Both the position numbers and the translations under genes were made by a program. This document shows positions 6,786-15,067 of a stretch of DNA of 33,240 bases, piece by piece. This DNA is from a virus. The stretch is taken from positions 1 through 33,240 of the IMG/VR virus record IMGVR_UViG_3300050821_014220; one strand, 5' to 3'. Each line of letters opens with the position of its first letter. The first letter of the stretch is position 1. The notes beneath the pieces are model-generated. The model was given only the letters and a program-made list of their open reading frames with translations, was not told the DNA's origin and did no database searches.

Positions 6786-6802
6786 CTTATAAGAATTATA
6801 AG
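6786..6802. promoter_or_regulatory. AT-rich palindrome upstream of the transglycosylase gene
   Basis: CTTATAA (6786-6792), GAA, TTATAAG (6796-6802) is a perfect 7-bp inverted repeat. On the minus strand it contains TATAAT, a possible -10 element, but I see no good -35. It occupies the only sizeable gap (about 80 bases) in this part of the minus operon, so a secondary lysis promoter or operator is plausible. Confidence 0.45.
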
Positions 6803-6807
6803 ATTTG

Positions 6808-7398
6808 TCAGATTTCATAGAGCGCCAGCCCGATACCGAGAATGGCGCCCATCACCAATGCAACCCCGCCCCAGGAAAAGCCTCCCGGTGCGGCGGATCC
6901 CGCCGGGAGGAGACCACTGGGAATCGTAAGCGTCGACGTGCCTCCACCTGGTGACGCGCCGGCGCCGGCCGCAGTGAACGCCGTCACGGCGGCGTATTGC
7001 GTCTGTACATTGTTCAGGATTTTCGCCACGTAGTTGCGAGTCCCAGCCGGAGCGCTGGAGAGCCATCCGGATCCGTTCGCCGCCATCGCATTTTGTACGT
7101 TGCCCGGGCCCCAGTTGTAAGCGGCGAGAGCGGCCGTTGGATCTCCGAATTGTGCGAGCATCATGCGGAGATAGCTGACCCCTCCCTGAATGTTTTGCAT
7201 GAGATCGGTCGGATCGACGCCGAGTTGCTGGGCCGTGGCCAGCTCGAGCTGGAAAACGCCGATCGCGCCCTTCGTGGAGACCGCGTTCTGATTGAAATTT
7301 GACTCGACGCTGGCGACCTCGAGCGCCAGAGCGGGATCCACCCCCTGGCGCTGGGCCTCGGCGATAATCGCATTGGGGATGCTGGACATAAATTTCAA
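6808..7398 (-). CDS. SLT lytic transglycosylase with C-terminal membrane anchor, 196 aa
   Basis: Residues 8-130 form a classic SLT transglycosylase: Glu32 in EVASVESNFN (catalytic acid), GAIGVFQL (cleft), and AYNWGPGNV (motif III, Tyr94/Asn95). It cleaves the beta-1,4 bond of peptidoglycan with formation of anhydromuramic acid (family knowledge). A Gly/Ala/Thr-rich linker follows, then a C-terminal transmembrane helix (about 174-194). There is no N-terminal signal. This tail-anchored layout recurs in at least four other proteins of the operon and points to a virion-membrane enzyme used for entry rather than a free endolysin. Confidence 0.82.
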   Translation of the reverse strand: MKFMSSIPNAIIAEAQRQGVDPALALEVASVESNFNQNAVSTKGAIGVFQLELATAQQLGVDPTDLMQNIQGGVSYLRMMLAQFGDPTAALAAYNWGPGNVQNAMAANGSGWLSSAPAGTRNYVAKILNNVQTQYAAVTAFTAAGAGASPGGGTSTLTIPSGLLPAGSAAPGGFSWGGVALVMGAILGIGLALYEI

Positions 7399-7399
7399 C

Positions 7400-7556
7400 T
7401 TGAGCCTAAGCGAAGGGCGATCCCTAGAAAGAAACTGCTCGAGACCCTCCCATCTCTCGATTCACCGCAAATCCGCAGCGCCAGAAACGTTTTTGTCGCG
7501 GGATGCAGCTTCTGCCTTCCCCTTACGCTTCGGGATCGCCCTTCGCTGGGGCTCAA
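7400..7556. repeat. 25-bp inverted repeat bounding a 157-bp segment
   Basis: The arm at 7400-7424 (TTGAGCC...GGGCGATCCC) matches the reverse complement of 7532-7556 at 23 of 25 positions. The enclosed segment has only a poor minus-strand frame. It looks like a MITE-like or host-genome dispersed palindromic repeat that landed between the fibre gene and the transglycosylase. Confidence 0.6.
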
Positions 7557-7580
7557 TAAAAGCAGGATGATCTTTTTCAT

Positions 7581-8804
7581 TTATCCCCCACAGGCGATGA
7601 ACGCGATATTGTCCGTGCCTGTGCCACTGAAAGTGATCGAACTTGCGCTGGCCGGAATACCATCGCTCGCATTCGCTTTTGTGGTGATGTCGTTTGTCGT
7701 GACCGTGAAACTGCTGGAGCTAGTGAATGCCGGCGAAATCCCCGTGATCGTCGAAGCTCCCGCGGAAAGGGTAGCGATTCCCGAAACGCAATGTTCGGCC
7801 GTCGTCAATGTGTTGGTGCATGCTCCATTTGCCGCCACCGTGCCGCACTGAACGCCAATCGTATTCCACGTCATCGTCTCGGTGGTCCCGCCAGGTGTAC
7901 TCAACACTTGCCCGGCGACCGGAACAACGTTCGGCCACGTGTATGTGTAAGGCACGGTGCCGATGTTGTTGAGAAATGACACATTGGGGCCGAGCGCACT
8001 TACGCCGGCCGCTGGACCTCCGGCCGCTGTAGTCACCAAGCTGACCGTCGGACCGGTGGCATTGAAGAATAGTTGGCTTACTTGCAAACCCCCAAGCCAT
8101 AAGTTGAGGCCAAAAGAACCAGAGCTGTTACTTGCTAGTCCTAGGAAAGATTGCCTGGTACTTCCTGAATTTCCGGGAGCATCAGCTTCCGCTACCGTAA
8201 AATCCCAAGCAGTCGATGTGTTCGGCGATAATTCGAAAAGTGATGGTTGCCCCTCATAGGAAAGGCTGCCGCCATTCCCGCAAACAGTAAATGAGCCTGT
8301 CGCTGTGAGATTGCATCCCCCGTTCGATACAGCGAGCGGCCCGCCGATGCTCCCGGTGGGGGTATTGGAGAGTTTCGGGCAGCCCGCATTTATATTTGAG
8401 CTCACGCTCTGGCTTGCGCCGCTGATCGAAACGGACACCACAGTGCATTGTTGCGGGCCTGTGCCGGCGGGCGGCGCGATCCCGGGCGCTTCGTTCACTG
8501 TGAATTGCCACTGCGTCCCACCGGGAGAGATCACAGCATTGCTGGCCAGATTCATGCTGAAAGTTCCGGTCACGTCCGCAGTGGCTCGAGTGAAGGATGC
8601 GACTTGCTGGCCGTTGATCGTGGGAGTGATGCCCGTGGGAATAAGCTGAGCCTGCACGGAGGCATTCGAGTACGGCAGCCCATTCGGATCCACAATCGTG
8701 GCGTTGACGGTCGTGATGTTCTGCGCTCGAGTAGGGAAGGTAAGCAGTAGGCAGGCCATGAGAATCGCCGCGACGAAAGGCCCCACATGGAATCTAGCTC
8801 TCAT
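7581..8804 (-). CDS. secreted fibre/spike-like protein A, 407 aa
   Basis: It begins with a Sec signal peptide (basic MRARFHVG, hydrophobic core, cleavage after TRAQ). The next 120 residues are nearly identical to the same part of the protein at 10124-12679, with 362 bp of near-identical DNA. That domain is Thr/Ser/Gly-rich with an NATIVDPNGLPYSNASVQAQ-type beta pattern like a carboxypeptidase-regulatory or Ig-like fold. The C-terminal 270 residues differ and are beta-rich and glycine-rich. A shared N-terminal anchor with variable C-termini is the usual design of receptor-binding fibres. The start at 8804 gives the clean signal peptide and overlaps the previous gene by 11 bases. Confidence 0.75.
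   Translation of the reverse strand: MRARFHVGPFVAAILMACLLLTFPTRAQNITTVNATIVDPNGLPYSNASVQAQLIPTGITPTINGQQVASFTRATADVTGTFSMNLASNAVISPGGTQWQFTVNEAPGIAPPAGTGPQQCTVVSVSISGASQSVSSNINAGCPKLSNTPTGSIGGPLAVSNGGCNLTATGSFTVCGNGGSLSYEGQPSLFELSPNTSTAWDFTVAEADAPGNSGSTRQSFLGLASNSSGSFGLNLWLGGLQVSQLFFNATGPTVSLVTTAAGGPAAGVSALGPNVSFLNNIGTVPYTYTWPNVVPVAGQVLSTPGGTTETMTWNTIGVQCGTVAANGACTNTLTTAEHCVSGIATLSAGASTITGISPAFTSSSSFTVTTNDITTKANASDGIPASASSITFSGTGTDNIAFIACGG
8365..8726. repeat. 362-bp duplication, copy 1
   Basis: This block matches 12249-12610 over the same 362-bp length with only scattered substitutions. It encodes the mature N-terminal domain of the two fibre-like proteins. The flanks (signal peptide on one side, fibre body on the other) differ completely, so the block behaves as a swappable module. 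Confidence 0.9.
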
Positions 8805-9042
8805 CCTGATCGTCGTCTTCCTCATCGTCATCGGCTGGCACGGGAATCTGCCCGGGATCGATCTCTTCCCACTCTTCCTCGATGCGATCTTCATCCTCGG
8901 CCGCATTCAGTCCGGAGCACGCGCCGAGATGCCTGTGAAATTCCGCGATGCATTCCGCCTTTGTGCGGCCGTAAAAAATGTGCTCGACGCGGATGATGTC
9001 TTCGCCAGGATCGACTCGATAGATGTGATAGGCCCAGGCCAT
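8794..9042 (-). CDS. small acidic protein, 82 aa
   Basis: The N-terminal half is a compact domain (AWAYHIYRVDPGEDIIRV, then a helix with RTKAECIAEFHRH), while the last 30 residues are almost entirely Asp/Glu with Pro. The acidic tail could bind a basic partner, mimic DNA or chaperone one of the basic proteins. No family recognised. It lies upstream of fibre protein A and overlaps it. Confidence 0.65.
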   Translation of the reverse strand: MAWAYHIYRVDPGEDIIRVEHIFYGRTKAECIAEFHRHLGACSGLNAAEDEDRIEEEWEEIDPGQIPVPADDDEEDDDQDES

Positions 9043-9083
9043 GTGTACTCCGCGACTCGCGATCGGCGACTTGTGAAACCGAT

Positions 9084-9263
9084 TTATCGGTGTACGCCGT
9101 TCAACAAGACCGAAAGACCGGAATCGGTCAAAAGGAATGCCAGCAGTCCCGTCCAGAACATGATCTTCCCAATTTCAATCATTTTCCCGTTGGGGGCCGT
9201 GGACAAACCGAACATCAGAAGGCCTACGATCGCTACGAGCAAACTCAGATAGATGATCATCAT
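9084..9263 (-). CDS. small two-TM membrane protein, 59 aa (holin-like)
   Basis: It has two hydrophobic helices (about residues 3-20 and 32-55) joined by a short polar loop. AAGGAGAA lies just before tandem ATGs (9263 and 9260), and the start overlaps the previous stop. Size and topology match small phage holins or virion membrane proteins; no family is recognised. Confidence 0.65.
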   Translation of the reverse strand: MMIIYLSLLVAIVGLLMFGLSTAPNGKMIEIGKIMFWTGLLAFLLTDSGLSVLLNGVHR

Positions 9264-9523
9264 TTCTCCTTTGTTGCCGGCGGCGCCGGCGGAGTGTCTT
9301 CGTGCTTTGGCGGTGGCGGGGCTTCCGAGGGCTGCGCGCCGTAGAATTTCATCACGATGCCGCGAATGTTCAGCGCTCCGTAGTAGCTCACCAGATCGAG
9401 GAATTTGTTGTATTTCGGCGAGTTGAAAAACTCGCGCGGTGGAGCAAGGAAATAAATCGCGTTCCAAAATGCTCCCCAATATACGATCACATCCATTACT
9501 TGGTGGAGCGTGATGTGGTGCAT
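9260..9523 (-). CDS. membrane-associated protein with Pro-rich tail, 87 aa
   Basis: The N-terminal 30 residues contain a hydrophobic aromatic helix (DVIVYWGAFWNAIYFLAPP). The middle is amphipathic (KFLDLVSYYGALNIRG) and the last 25 residues are Pro/Glu/Lys-rich and probably disordered. The start overlaps the preceding stop (TGATG). It is coupled with the small membrane proteins on either side, and the trio at 9084-9783 is probably one membrane complex. Function unknown. Confidence 0.65.
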   Translation of the reverse strand: MHHITLHQVMDVIVYWGAFWNAIYFLAPPREFFNSPKYNKFLDLVSYYGALNIRGIVMKFYGAQPSEAPPPPKHEDTPPAPPATKEK

Positions 9524-9783
9524 CAGTTTCTCCAGGCGTCTTCACGTAGCAATCTGGCGACTCGTCCCGCCTTTTCTTTGGGCTCGAGCTCCTCGATCTC
9601 GTTGGCGATCATGTGTTTCCAGCGGCGTTCTGCCTTGCGTTCGTTCTCTCGGCCGACTCCCGCGACGTTGTTAACATCCGACTGCGCCTTCTGAATTTTG
9701 AGGCGCATAGTGGCGTAGACGACGCCGGCTCCGAACACCGCGCCGATCGCTGCCCAGGCGAAAACCAGAATCGATTCCGTCAC
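9523..9783 (-). CDS. single-TM protein with charged coiled-coil tail, 86 aa
   Basis: The GTG start overlaps the previous stop (GTGA). An N-terminal transmembrane helix (about residues 5-26) is followed by about 55 highly charged residues with heptad-like spacing. This is the layout of an inner-membrane spanin, but also of many small virion membrane proteins. No lipoprotein partner (outer spanin) is visible nearby, which weakens the spanin reading. Confidence 0.65.
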   Translation of the reverse strand: MTESILVFAWAAIGAVFGAGVVYATMRLKIQKAQSDVNNVAGVGRENERKAERRWKHMIANEIEELEPKEKAGRVARLLREDAWRN

Positions 9784-10064
9784 GTCTCGCCGCCGTCGTC
9801 TTTTTTCTCAGGCCGCTGCACCAGAAACGGTTTCTGCGGATCGCAAGTGGCTCCCTCTATCGTGGCGCTGTGGTGCGTGCGTTCTTCGAAAATCCTCACA
9901 AATTCCTGGTGCTGGCGATTCCGCACCTCGCCCTTGATGTCAAACATGGCCGTCACCAGCTCGTCAAAATGCCCGCAGCAAAGATCGAGCCCCCCCCACC
10001 GGTGCGGCGCCGGCAAGCCGCACACGGTCCCGCGCTCCGTGCTGAATCGGCATAGAGCATCCAT
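9780..10064 (-). CDS. zinc-binding (treble-clef-like) protein, 94 aa
   Basis: Residues 5-32 have the pattern C-x(9)-C ... C-C-x-H (CRFSTERGTVCGLPA, then LCCGH), typical of a small treble-clef or zinc-knuckle site. The rest is helical and charged and ends in a disordered basic/acidic tail. GGGAGAGGG sits upstream of the ATG. It is the only obviously zinc-binding soluble protein among the fibre genes and may be a structural adaptor or fibre chaperone. Confidence 0.65.
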   Translation of the reverse strand: MDALCRFSTERGTVCGLPAPHRWGGLDLCCGHFDELVTAMFDIKGEVRNRQHQEFVRIFEERTHHSATIEGATCDPQKPFLVQRPEKKDDGGET

Positions 10065-10123
10065 GTCTTTGGCCCTCTCCCCGTGGTGTCATCGTCGCCG
10101 ATCCTTTCGATGAATCTGTTCGA

Positions 10124-12679
10124 TCAAAACGGTTCTTGGTTCCAGCTAATCACATCGTTCTGCGTGATGCTCGTTGCCGTAGCCACGCAGGTCGTCACGG
10201 AGCCCGACGTTTGCGTGATGACGTTGGCGCGAGTGGTGCGGTCGCTGAAGTTGCATTGGTGGTCGTCAGGACTGACGTTTGGGAATGTCAGAGTGATCGT
10301 GCTCGCCGCCGTTACGCCTGTGCATGTGAACTTACCGCCCCGGTCGCCCAACACAGCGGGAACTTGCGTCGTGATTGTCGCGCACGCCCCGGTCCCGGTG
10401 ACCGTTGGCGCGGTCCCAATGGAAAGGAATTGTGAGGCAAATAGCGGCGCGTCGTTGCTGTAGACGGAATCAGACCCGGTCAATGTCGGAGGATTGCCAC
10501 CGATGAAGTTAGTAGCTGCTGAACCGCCCAACACATCCTGCGACAGTTCTATGCCAGGGTTCCCACCAGTAATCGAAGAGTCAGTAACCGGATTAGGAGT
10601 GAAATTCTTGTCCAGCACGCCGTTGCGATACGCATAGAGCCAATTCCCGATGTGGTACAACTTGATAACGTCATTGGTTGCGCAGCCAACTACGGCTGTT
10701 TGACTCGCTAAGATTGTCTGCACGCCCGTAACATGCTTATAAATGCCGCTGCCGGTCGCAGCCGCCCCAGAACAAAAATACGAGTAGAAAGTATCCGCTG
10801 TTAGGCTGGCATTTGTGATTACTTGGGCGTTGGAAGAAGCGTTGGCATCTATTGCGGCCACCGTTAGCTGTGCAAATTGGTCACTGGACGGAAACTGCTC
10901 ACCGATAAACACGTTGAAGCAGTTTGTTGGTAAAGCAGTGGTACATTGCGCCCTGTTGCTGACAATCGAGAATGTATTGACACTGAACGAACCTAGATGC
11001 CACGAAGGCCCCAGACCAACGACATTCGCTCTGGTGAACGTGTCAATTCCGGGCGTACGCGAAAGATTGTGCTGCGAAGTCGCTTGCAAGACCGTGAAAG
11101 ATGTCCCACCGCCGCCATCAAAAAGATTCGGAATTCCAACCAAGCCGATATTCTGGTTTCCAACCAAATAGCTGAGTAGACCGTTAGTGGCCCCCGGATT
11201 CGTCTCTGCAAAATGGTAAACTGGAAGAAATAATGGGTATCCACCTGCTGTGGCATCCTCTAGATCGAATCCGAATACGGTTAGAGCGCTGCCGAGAATC
11301 ATATTCGGGCCGAAAGTCAGGCAACGTGCGACTTCCCCACAAGCAGGAGCAACCCAGAAAGAAGAGTGACTAATTGTAGGACCGCGCATTCCGATGTCTA
11401 TGCCGTGATTGCCGTCTAGAGCTGCGCTTTGATTGATACCAACATGCTCGCCCCGCACATCTAAACCGACATCTGCACCCATGGTGTAAGACCAATCAAA
11501 CTCAGAGTGTTCCTTGGATCCATTCACGCTAGTCAAGCCAATCAAACCACCGGGATCTGTTTCTCCCCATGCGGTACACGCGTCCTGAACTGGAAAAAGG
11601 AGCGAGCCCTGTGCGACTGCCGTATCTGCGAAAACGTGGTCATATTCGACGTTTAACCCATTCTCCATCGACGATTCAGTTTCGCAGCCGCGCTGATTTG
11701 TAGGGACTCGAATGCCTAGATTCTTCAGGCGCATACTTGCGCCGACATTGGTCGTCACGTCCTTACGCGCCCACAGAACAGTAATTTTGGTATGCAGCGG
11801 CACCGATGAAACCGCTGCCGGTGTGAGATTGATGATCGTACCGCTTGTCTGCACTGGCGTTCCGAACTGATCAACTACCTGGTCTCCAATTTCACCCTCA
11901 ACTAACCATTGAGTGACCTGCTCTGTACTCGCACTGCCGCAACCTGAAACACAGGGAGGAAACGCCATGCAGTAGGCGTTCGAGAATCCGCCCGTCGATT
12001 CCGTATCGAGGCTGTTGCAATTGTAGATACCCTGCTTCATGAAAAAGTGGCCGCCATTTGGCGTAGCTGCTACAAGACCGTCCCACAGTGCCCGAAAGTC
12101 AGTAGAAGAGGTAAGAGCTCCGGTCACATTGTTTTGCGCGCAATATGTGGTCCCGCCTATGCTGTACGTTCCGCAATTTGAGCTGCTGGCTGGAAACATT
12201 GTGAACGTGCTGCTCGGACCATTTGCGCCCGGCCCTGCAGCGGCACTGTTGGAGAGTTTCGGGCAGCCCGCATTTATATTTGAGCTCACGCTCTGGCTTG
12301 CGCCGCTGATCGAAACGGACACCACAGTGCATTGCTGCGGGCCGGTGCCGGCGGGCGGCGAGATTCCCGGAGCTATGTTCACCGTGAATTGCCACTGCGT
12401 CCCACCGGGAGAGATCACAGCATTGCTGGCAAGATTCATGCTGAAAGTTCCGGTCACGTCTGCAGTGGCTCGAGTGAAGGATGCGACTTGTTGGCCGTTG
12501 ATCGTGGGAGTGATGCCCGTGGGGATAAGCTGAGCCTGCACGGAGGCATTCGAGTACGGCAGCCCATTCGGATCCACGATCGTGGCGTTGACGGTCGTGA
12601 TGTTCTGCGCCAGGGCAGGGAAGGGAAGGAAGCAAAGCAAGCTGAGGAAGCAAAGAATTCGGGAAATCTTGAAGAACAT
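10124..12679 (-). CDS. large secreted fibre/spike-like protein B, 851 aa
   Basis: It has a clear Sec signal peptide (MFFKISRI, Leu/Phe-rich core, cleavage after PALAQ). Residues 26-140 are the same N-terminal domain as in fibre A. The middle (about 170-550) has the repetitive strand-turn character of a right-handed beta-helix (short V/I-rich strands, Asn/Gly turns). A beta-sandwich, LamG-like region follows (about 560-730) with a Trp-rich patch. This would be the main host-receptor spike. Export of a phage spike through Sec is unusual and implies that assembly or spike attachment happens at or outside the inner membrane. Two palindromic operator-like sites lie just upstream (12705-12749). Confidence 0.78.
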   Translation of the reverse strand: MFFKISRILCFLSLLCFLPFPALAQNITTVNATIVDPNGLPYSNASVQAQLIPTGITPTINGQQVASFTRATADVTGTFSMNLASNAVISPGGTQWQFTVNIAPGISPPAGTGPQQCTVVSVSISGASQSVSSNINAGCPKLSNSAAAGPGANGPSSTFTMFPASSSNCGTYSIGGTTYCAQNNVTGALTSSTDFRALWDGLVAATPNGGHFFMKQGIYNCNSLDTESTGGFSNAYCMAFPPCVSGCGSASTEQVTQWLVEGEIGDQVVDQFGTPVQTSGTIINLTPAAVSSVPLHTKITVLWARKDVTTNVGASMRLKNLGIRVPTNQRGCETESSMENGLNVEYDHVFADTAVAQGSLLFPVQDACTAWGETDPGGLIGLTSVNGSKEHSEFDWSYTMGADVGLDVRGEHVGINQSAALDGNHGIDIGMRGPTISHSSFWVAPACGEVARCLTFGPNMILGSALTVFGFDLEDATAGGYPLFLPVYHFAETNPGATNGLLSYLVGNQNIGLVGIPNLFDGGGGTSFTVLQATSQHNLSRTPGIDTFTRANVVGLGPSWHLGSFSVNTFSIVSNRAQCTTALPTNCFNVFIGEQFPSSDQFAQLTVAAIDANASSNAQVITNASLTADTFYSYFCSGAAATGSGIYKHVTGVQTILASQTAVVGCATNDVIKLYHIGNWLYAYRNGVLDKNFTPNPVTDSSITGGNPGIELSQDVLGGSAATNFIGGNPPTLTGSDSVYSNDAPLFASQFLSIGTAPTVTGTGACATITTQVPAVLGDRGGKFTCTGVTAASTITLTFPNVSPDDHQCNFSDRTTRANVITQTSGSVTTCVATATSITQNDVISWNQEPF
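12249..12610. repeat. 362-bp duplication, copy 2
   Basis: Partner of 8365-8726, same orientation and length. The substitutions are scattered, which suggests divergence or gene conversion rather than an assembly artefact. Confidence 0.9.
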
Positions 12680-12704
12680 TCGCCACTCTCCCCAAAGTTA
12701 TCTG

Positions 12705-12749
12705 CCGTTCAGCGTGAACGGTTCATCGAGAATGCGTTCACCGTGAACG
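12705..12749. promoter_or_regulatory. pair of GTTCASCGTGAAC palindromes
   Basis: CCGTTCA-GCG-TGAACGG (12705-12721) and CGTTCAC-C-GTGAACG (12735-12749) are near-identical palindromes with centres 29 bp apart. They lie in the 120-base gap upstream of fibre gene B. Two spaced copies of one dyad are typical of a dimeric repressor or activator operator. They could also fold as small RNA hairpins in the operon transcript. Confidence 0.55.
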
Positions 12750-12799
12750 GTCGATTGCCGGGGAAAGTGGCGCTCGATCGTGCGATTTCCTGCTAGGAA

Positions 12800-13993
12800 C
12801 TACTGACTCGAAACCGTGATGTCCATCGCCACGCTCGCCTTCACGCAAATCCCATTTTGAAATGCCAAATTGTAAGGAATCGTTCCGAGTGGCGCCGTAG
12901 CCGTAGCGGTGATCACCGCTACTGTGTTCGTCGCTGGAGTGCCTGTGCAGCTTGCCTGCGGAAGATCAAAAATGCTGATCGTACCGGCCGCCGGTGTGTT
13001 TACCGTGACAGAGAGCAAGACCCCGCCGATATTCTTGACGTTCTGGGCCGTAGTGGCAGTGATGTGGCTGTAGCTGCCAAAAGTGGAATTCGGTTGCCCC
13101 GGCGGCAGGAAGAGGTAGTCAAAGGCAATCGTTCCAGCTCCGCCGGTGCCCGTGATATACGTCACCGTAACCGCAGAGCATGGAAACGAGAGGACCGGAA
13201 ACTGTTGGACGTTAGTGTTGTTAGAAATCGTGAACGTCTGTAGATTGTAAGTATTCACGAGGGCTTGGGCATTGCAGGCCACGGTGAGCGTGGAGCCGCT
13301 GATCGCCGCCGTAGAATATTGAAAGACGAGCACTCCCCCCGTCATTCCGAACGGGGGAATGATGCTGGGACTCGCGAAAGTCGTGTTTTCCGGAGCTCCA
13401 TGCACCACTGCCTTGTCGATCGTTTCGCTGAGAGCAAAGCCGGCAACGGGAATGGTCCCGGAGGAAGATCCAGAATAGCTGAGGGTGAAAGTACCGCCGC
13501 TGCAGGTCACCAAAAGCTGAATATTGCTATAGGCTCCCGAACCAAAAACCGTCGCCTGACCGCCCCCTGAACTTCCAGACGCCATCGCCGTATCCGACAG
13601 CGTGTAGATGGCGCCACCGCTGTCAATGCCTTGAATTTGCAGACTTGCATTGGTATTCGCACCTGAAAATTGGGCGTTGGCCCAATGGATCGTCTGCCCG
13701 ATATTGCGAAAGCCGAGAGCATTCAGTGCAGGATTTGAAGTGACGAAAGTCTGAGCAGATCCCGTGCACGACACTCCGCTGGCCACAGTAGCTTGGATCA
13801 ACTGCGGCGAGAAGGTGCCCTGGTACTGGGCGCGTGAAACGCCCGGAACGAAAAGAAGAAAGAGAACGAGCGCCAACAGCCTGGCAAGGCGTTTCTTCAT
13901 TGATGGAAGAAAGTGCCTTGGGGTGCGAGGATTCTTCAACGCTTTGCGCAGACCGCGAATTTGTTGCTCCTTCGTGAATTTCTTCCTCTCCAT
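12800..13993 (-). CDS. secreted beta-rich virion protein with N-terminal basic extension, 397 aa
   Basis: I chose the ATG at 13993, preceded by GGAGGCAGG; a GTG at 14011 overlapping the previous stop is also possible. The first 38 residues are basic and helical with a TPRHFLPSMKKRLARL motif. They run directly into a hydrophobic core and a signal cleavage site (VPGVSRAQ), so an internal ATG at about 13900 (MKKRLARL) would give a standard signal peptide. The rest is Ser/Thr/Gly-rich and all-beta, with several cysteines, like two tandem beta-sandwiches. It lies between fibre B and the jelly-roll-like genes and is probably an exported spike or spike-base component. Confidence 0.72.
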   Translation of the reverse strand: MERKKFTKEQQIRGLRKALKNPRTPRHFLPSMKKRLARLLALVLFLLFVPGVSRAQYQGTFSPQLIQATVASGVSCTGSAQTFVTSNPALNALGFRNIGQTIHWANAQFSGANTNASLQIQGIDSGGAIYTLSDTAMASGSSGGGQATVFGSGAYSNIQLLVTCSGGTFTLSYSGSSSGTIPVAGFALSETIDKAVVHGAPENTTFASPSIIPPFGMTGGVLVFQYSTAAISGSTLTVACNAQALVNTYNLQTFTISNNTNVQQFPVLSFPCSAVTVTYITGTGGAGTIAFDYLFLPPGQPNSTFGSYSHITATTAQNVKNIGGVLLSVTVNTPAAGTISIFDLPQASCTGTPATNTVAVITATATAPLGTIPYNLAFQNGICVKASVAMDITVSSQ

Positions 13994-14007
13994 CCTGCCT
14001 CCATGCC

Positions 14008-14493
14008 TCACATCGTGGTCAGATTCGGATCCTCGTACTCGAGCGGGTAGTAGTAGCCGAGCAGGCGTCCGCCAGAAAGCTGCCCCGCGAGCACGACGCT
14101 CACATTCATGACCACCAGCGTGACCACTTGGTTTTCAAAGACGCGGAAGCCGCTGGGATGGCGCGTCGGACTTGCCGGCGAACCAAGGCTGCCCAGAATC
14201 GCGTCGTAGCCGTCGACGGGAGCCCCATCGCGTGAAATTTGCCACGTCACCGCGCCGGATCCTTCCGTCCAGCCGCCTCCGACGAAATTGTTTCCGATGT
14301 TGGTGATGATCCCGTTGTTTCCGGTGGGGATCTGAATCGAAATGATGATGGCGCTGGCGCCGATCGCCGGGAGCGCGACGTAATTGAAGAGGTCGATCGG
14401 CTGAAATTCTGCCGGCGGGTAAATCCACGGCGGCAGCCGGTAGGATCCGGCTACCAATCCGTCCTGGCCGAGCGCGAGCGGAGGAGCGCTCAT
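14008..14493 (-). CDS. beta-sandwich virion protein, 161 aa (possible vertex/penton protein)
   Basis: An all-beta protein without signal or membrane segment. Strand pattern AIIISIQIPTG, TWQISRDG, GFRVFENQVVTLVVMNVSV and GRLLGYYYP fits a single jelly-roll or Ig-like sandwich of 8-10 strands. The N-terminal 40 residues are Pro/Tyr-rich and extended. The start overlaps the previous stop (ATGA). Together with 14490-15050 and 15095-15535 it forms a trio of small beta proteins. A vertex or penton role is inferred from size, fold pattern and position. Confidence 0.65.
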   Translation of the reverse strand: MSAPPLALGQDGLVAGSYRLPPWIYPPAEFQPIDLFNYVALPAIGASAIIISIQIPTGNNGIITNIGNNFVGGGWTEGSGAVTWQISRDGAPVDGYDAILGSLGSPASPTRHPSGFRVFENQVVTLVVMNVSVVLAGQLSGGRLLGYYYPLEYEDPNLTTM

Positions 14494-15050
14494 GACGATT
14501 TACCTCCCTGAACCCCATACATCCCGAACTGGATGATGTTTGGATTCGGCTCGAGATTCACCAAGGTGATCAACACTTGCGCGTTGGTTTCCTGAAACGC
14601 GTACGGCGCCGCCTGGCGCGAGCCCGTCATCCCGCCCTGAAACAGCGGGGAACTGCCCGTGCCGGCGAGATTCTGAAAATTGATTGGCCGGTCGGTGAGC
14701 CGCAGCCGTCGGTTCACGTCATAGACGTTCACGCGGAATCCGCCCTTGGCGTTCACGCTGGCGCTGCCGAAATAGCTGAGCAGGCGGAAACTATCCGGCA
14801 TGGGGATGCGCACCCGGCCGGTTTTCAGCGAGCCGAGCGTATTGAATTCGCAGTACACCCAGATGGGGATCCCGCCCTTAATCGGAATGACCGTGCCATC
14901 GCCCAGGAGGTACGGATCCTTCTGATTATTCGCGATCGTGCCTCTGACGGCGAATTGATTGATCAGCGTGTTTACGAGACGCGCCAGCGTCAACGGCCGC
15001 AGTCTTGGAACCGCCGGCGCGGCTCCAATGTTAGGAAACCATCCGGACAT
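14490..15050 (-). CDS. jelly-roll-like virion protein, 186 aa (candidate small capsid protein)
   Basis: The N-terminal 45 residues are helical, followed by an all-beta domain with regular 6-9 residue strands (IPIWVYCEFN, GRVRIPMPD, FRVNVYDV, AQVLITLVNL, IIQFGMYGV). The length is close to the small single-jelly-roll capsid proteins of Halopanivirales, whose known members are about 170-190 residues. That comparison is by size and pattern only. No signal or membrane segment. AAGAAGAG precedes the ATG, and the stop overlaps the next gene. It could be a minor capsid, vertex or fibre-base protein instead. Confidence 0.65.
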   Translation of the reverse strand: MSGWFPNIGAAPAVPRLRPLTLARLVNTLINQFAVRGTIANNQKDPYLLGDGTVIPIKGGIPIWVYCEFNTLGSLKTGRVRIPMPDSFRLLSYFGSASVNAKGGFRVNVYDVNRRLRLTDRPINFQNLAGTGSSPLFQGGMTGSRQAAPYAFQETNAQVLITLVNLEPNPNIIQFGMYGVQGGKSS

Positions 15051-15067
15051 AGGACTCTTCTTTCTAG

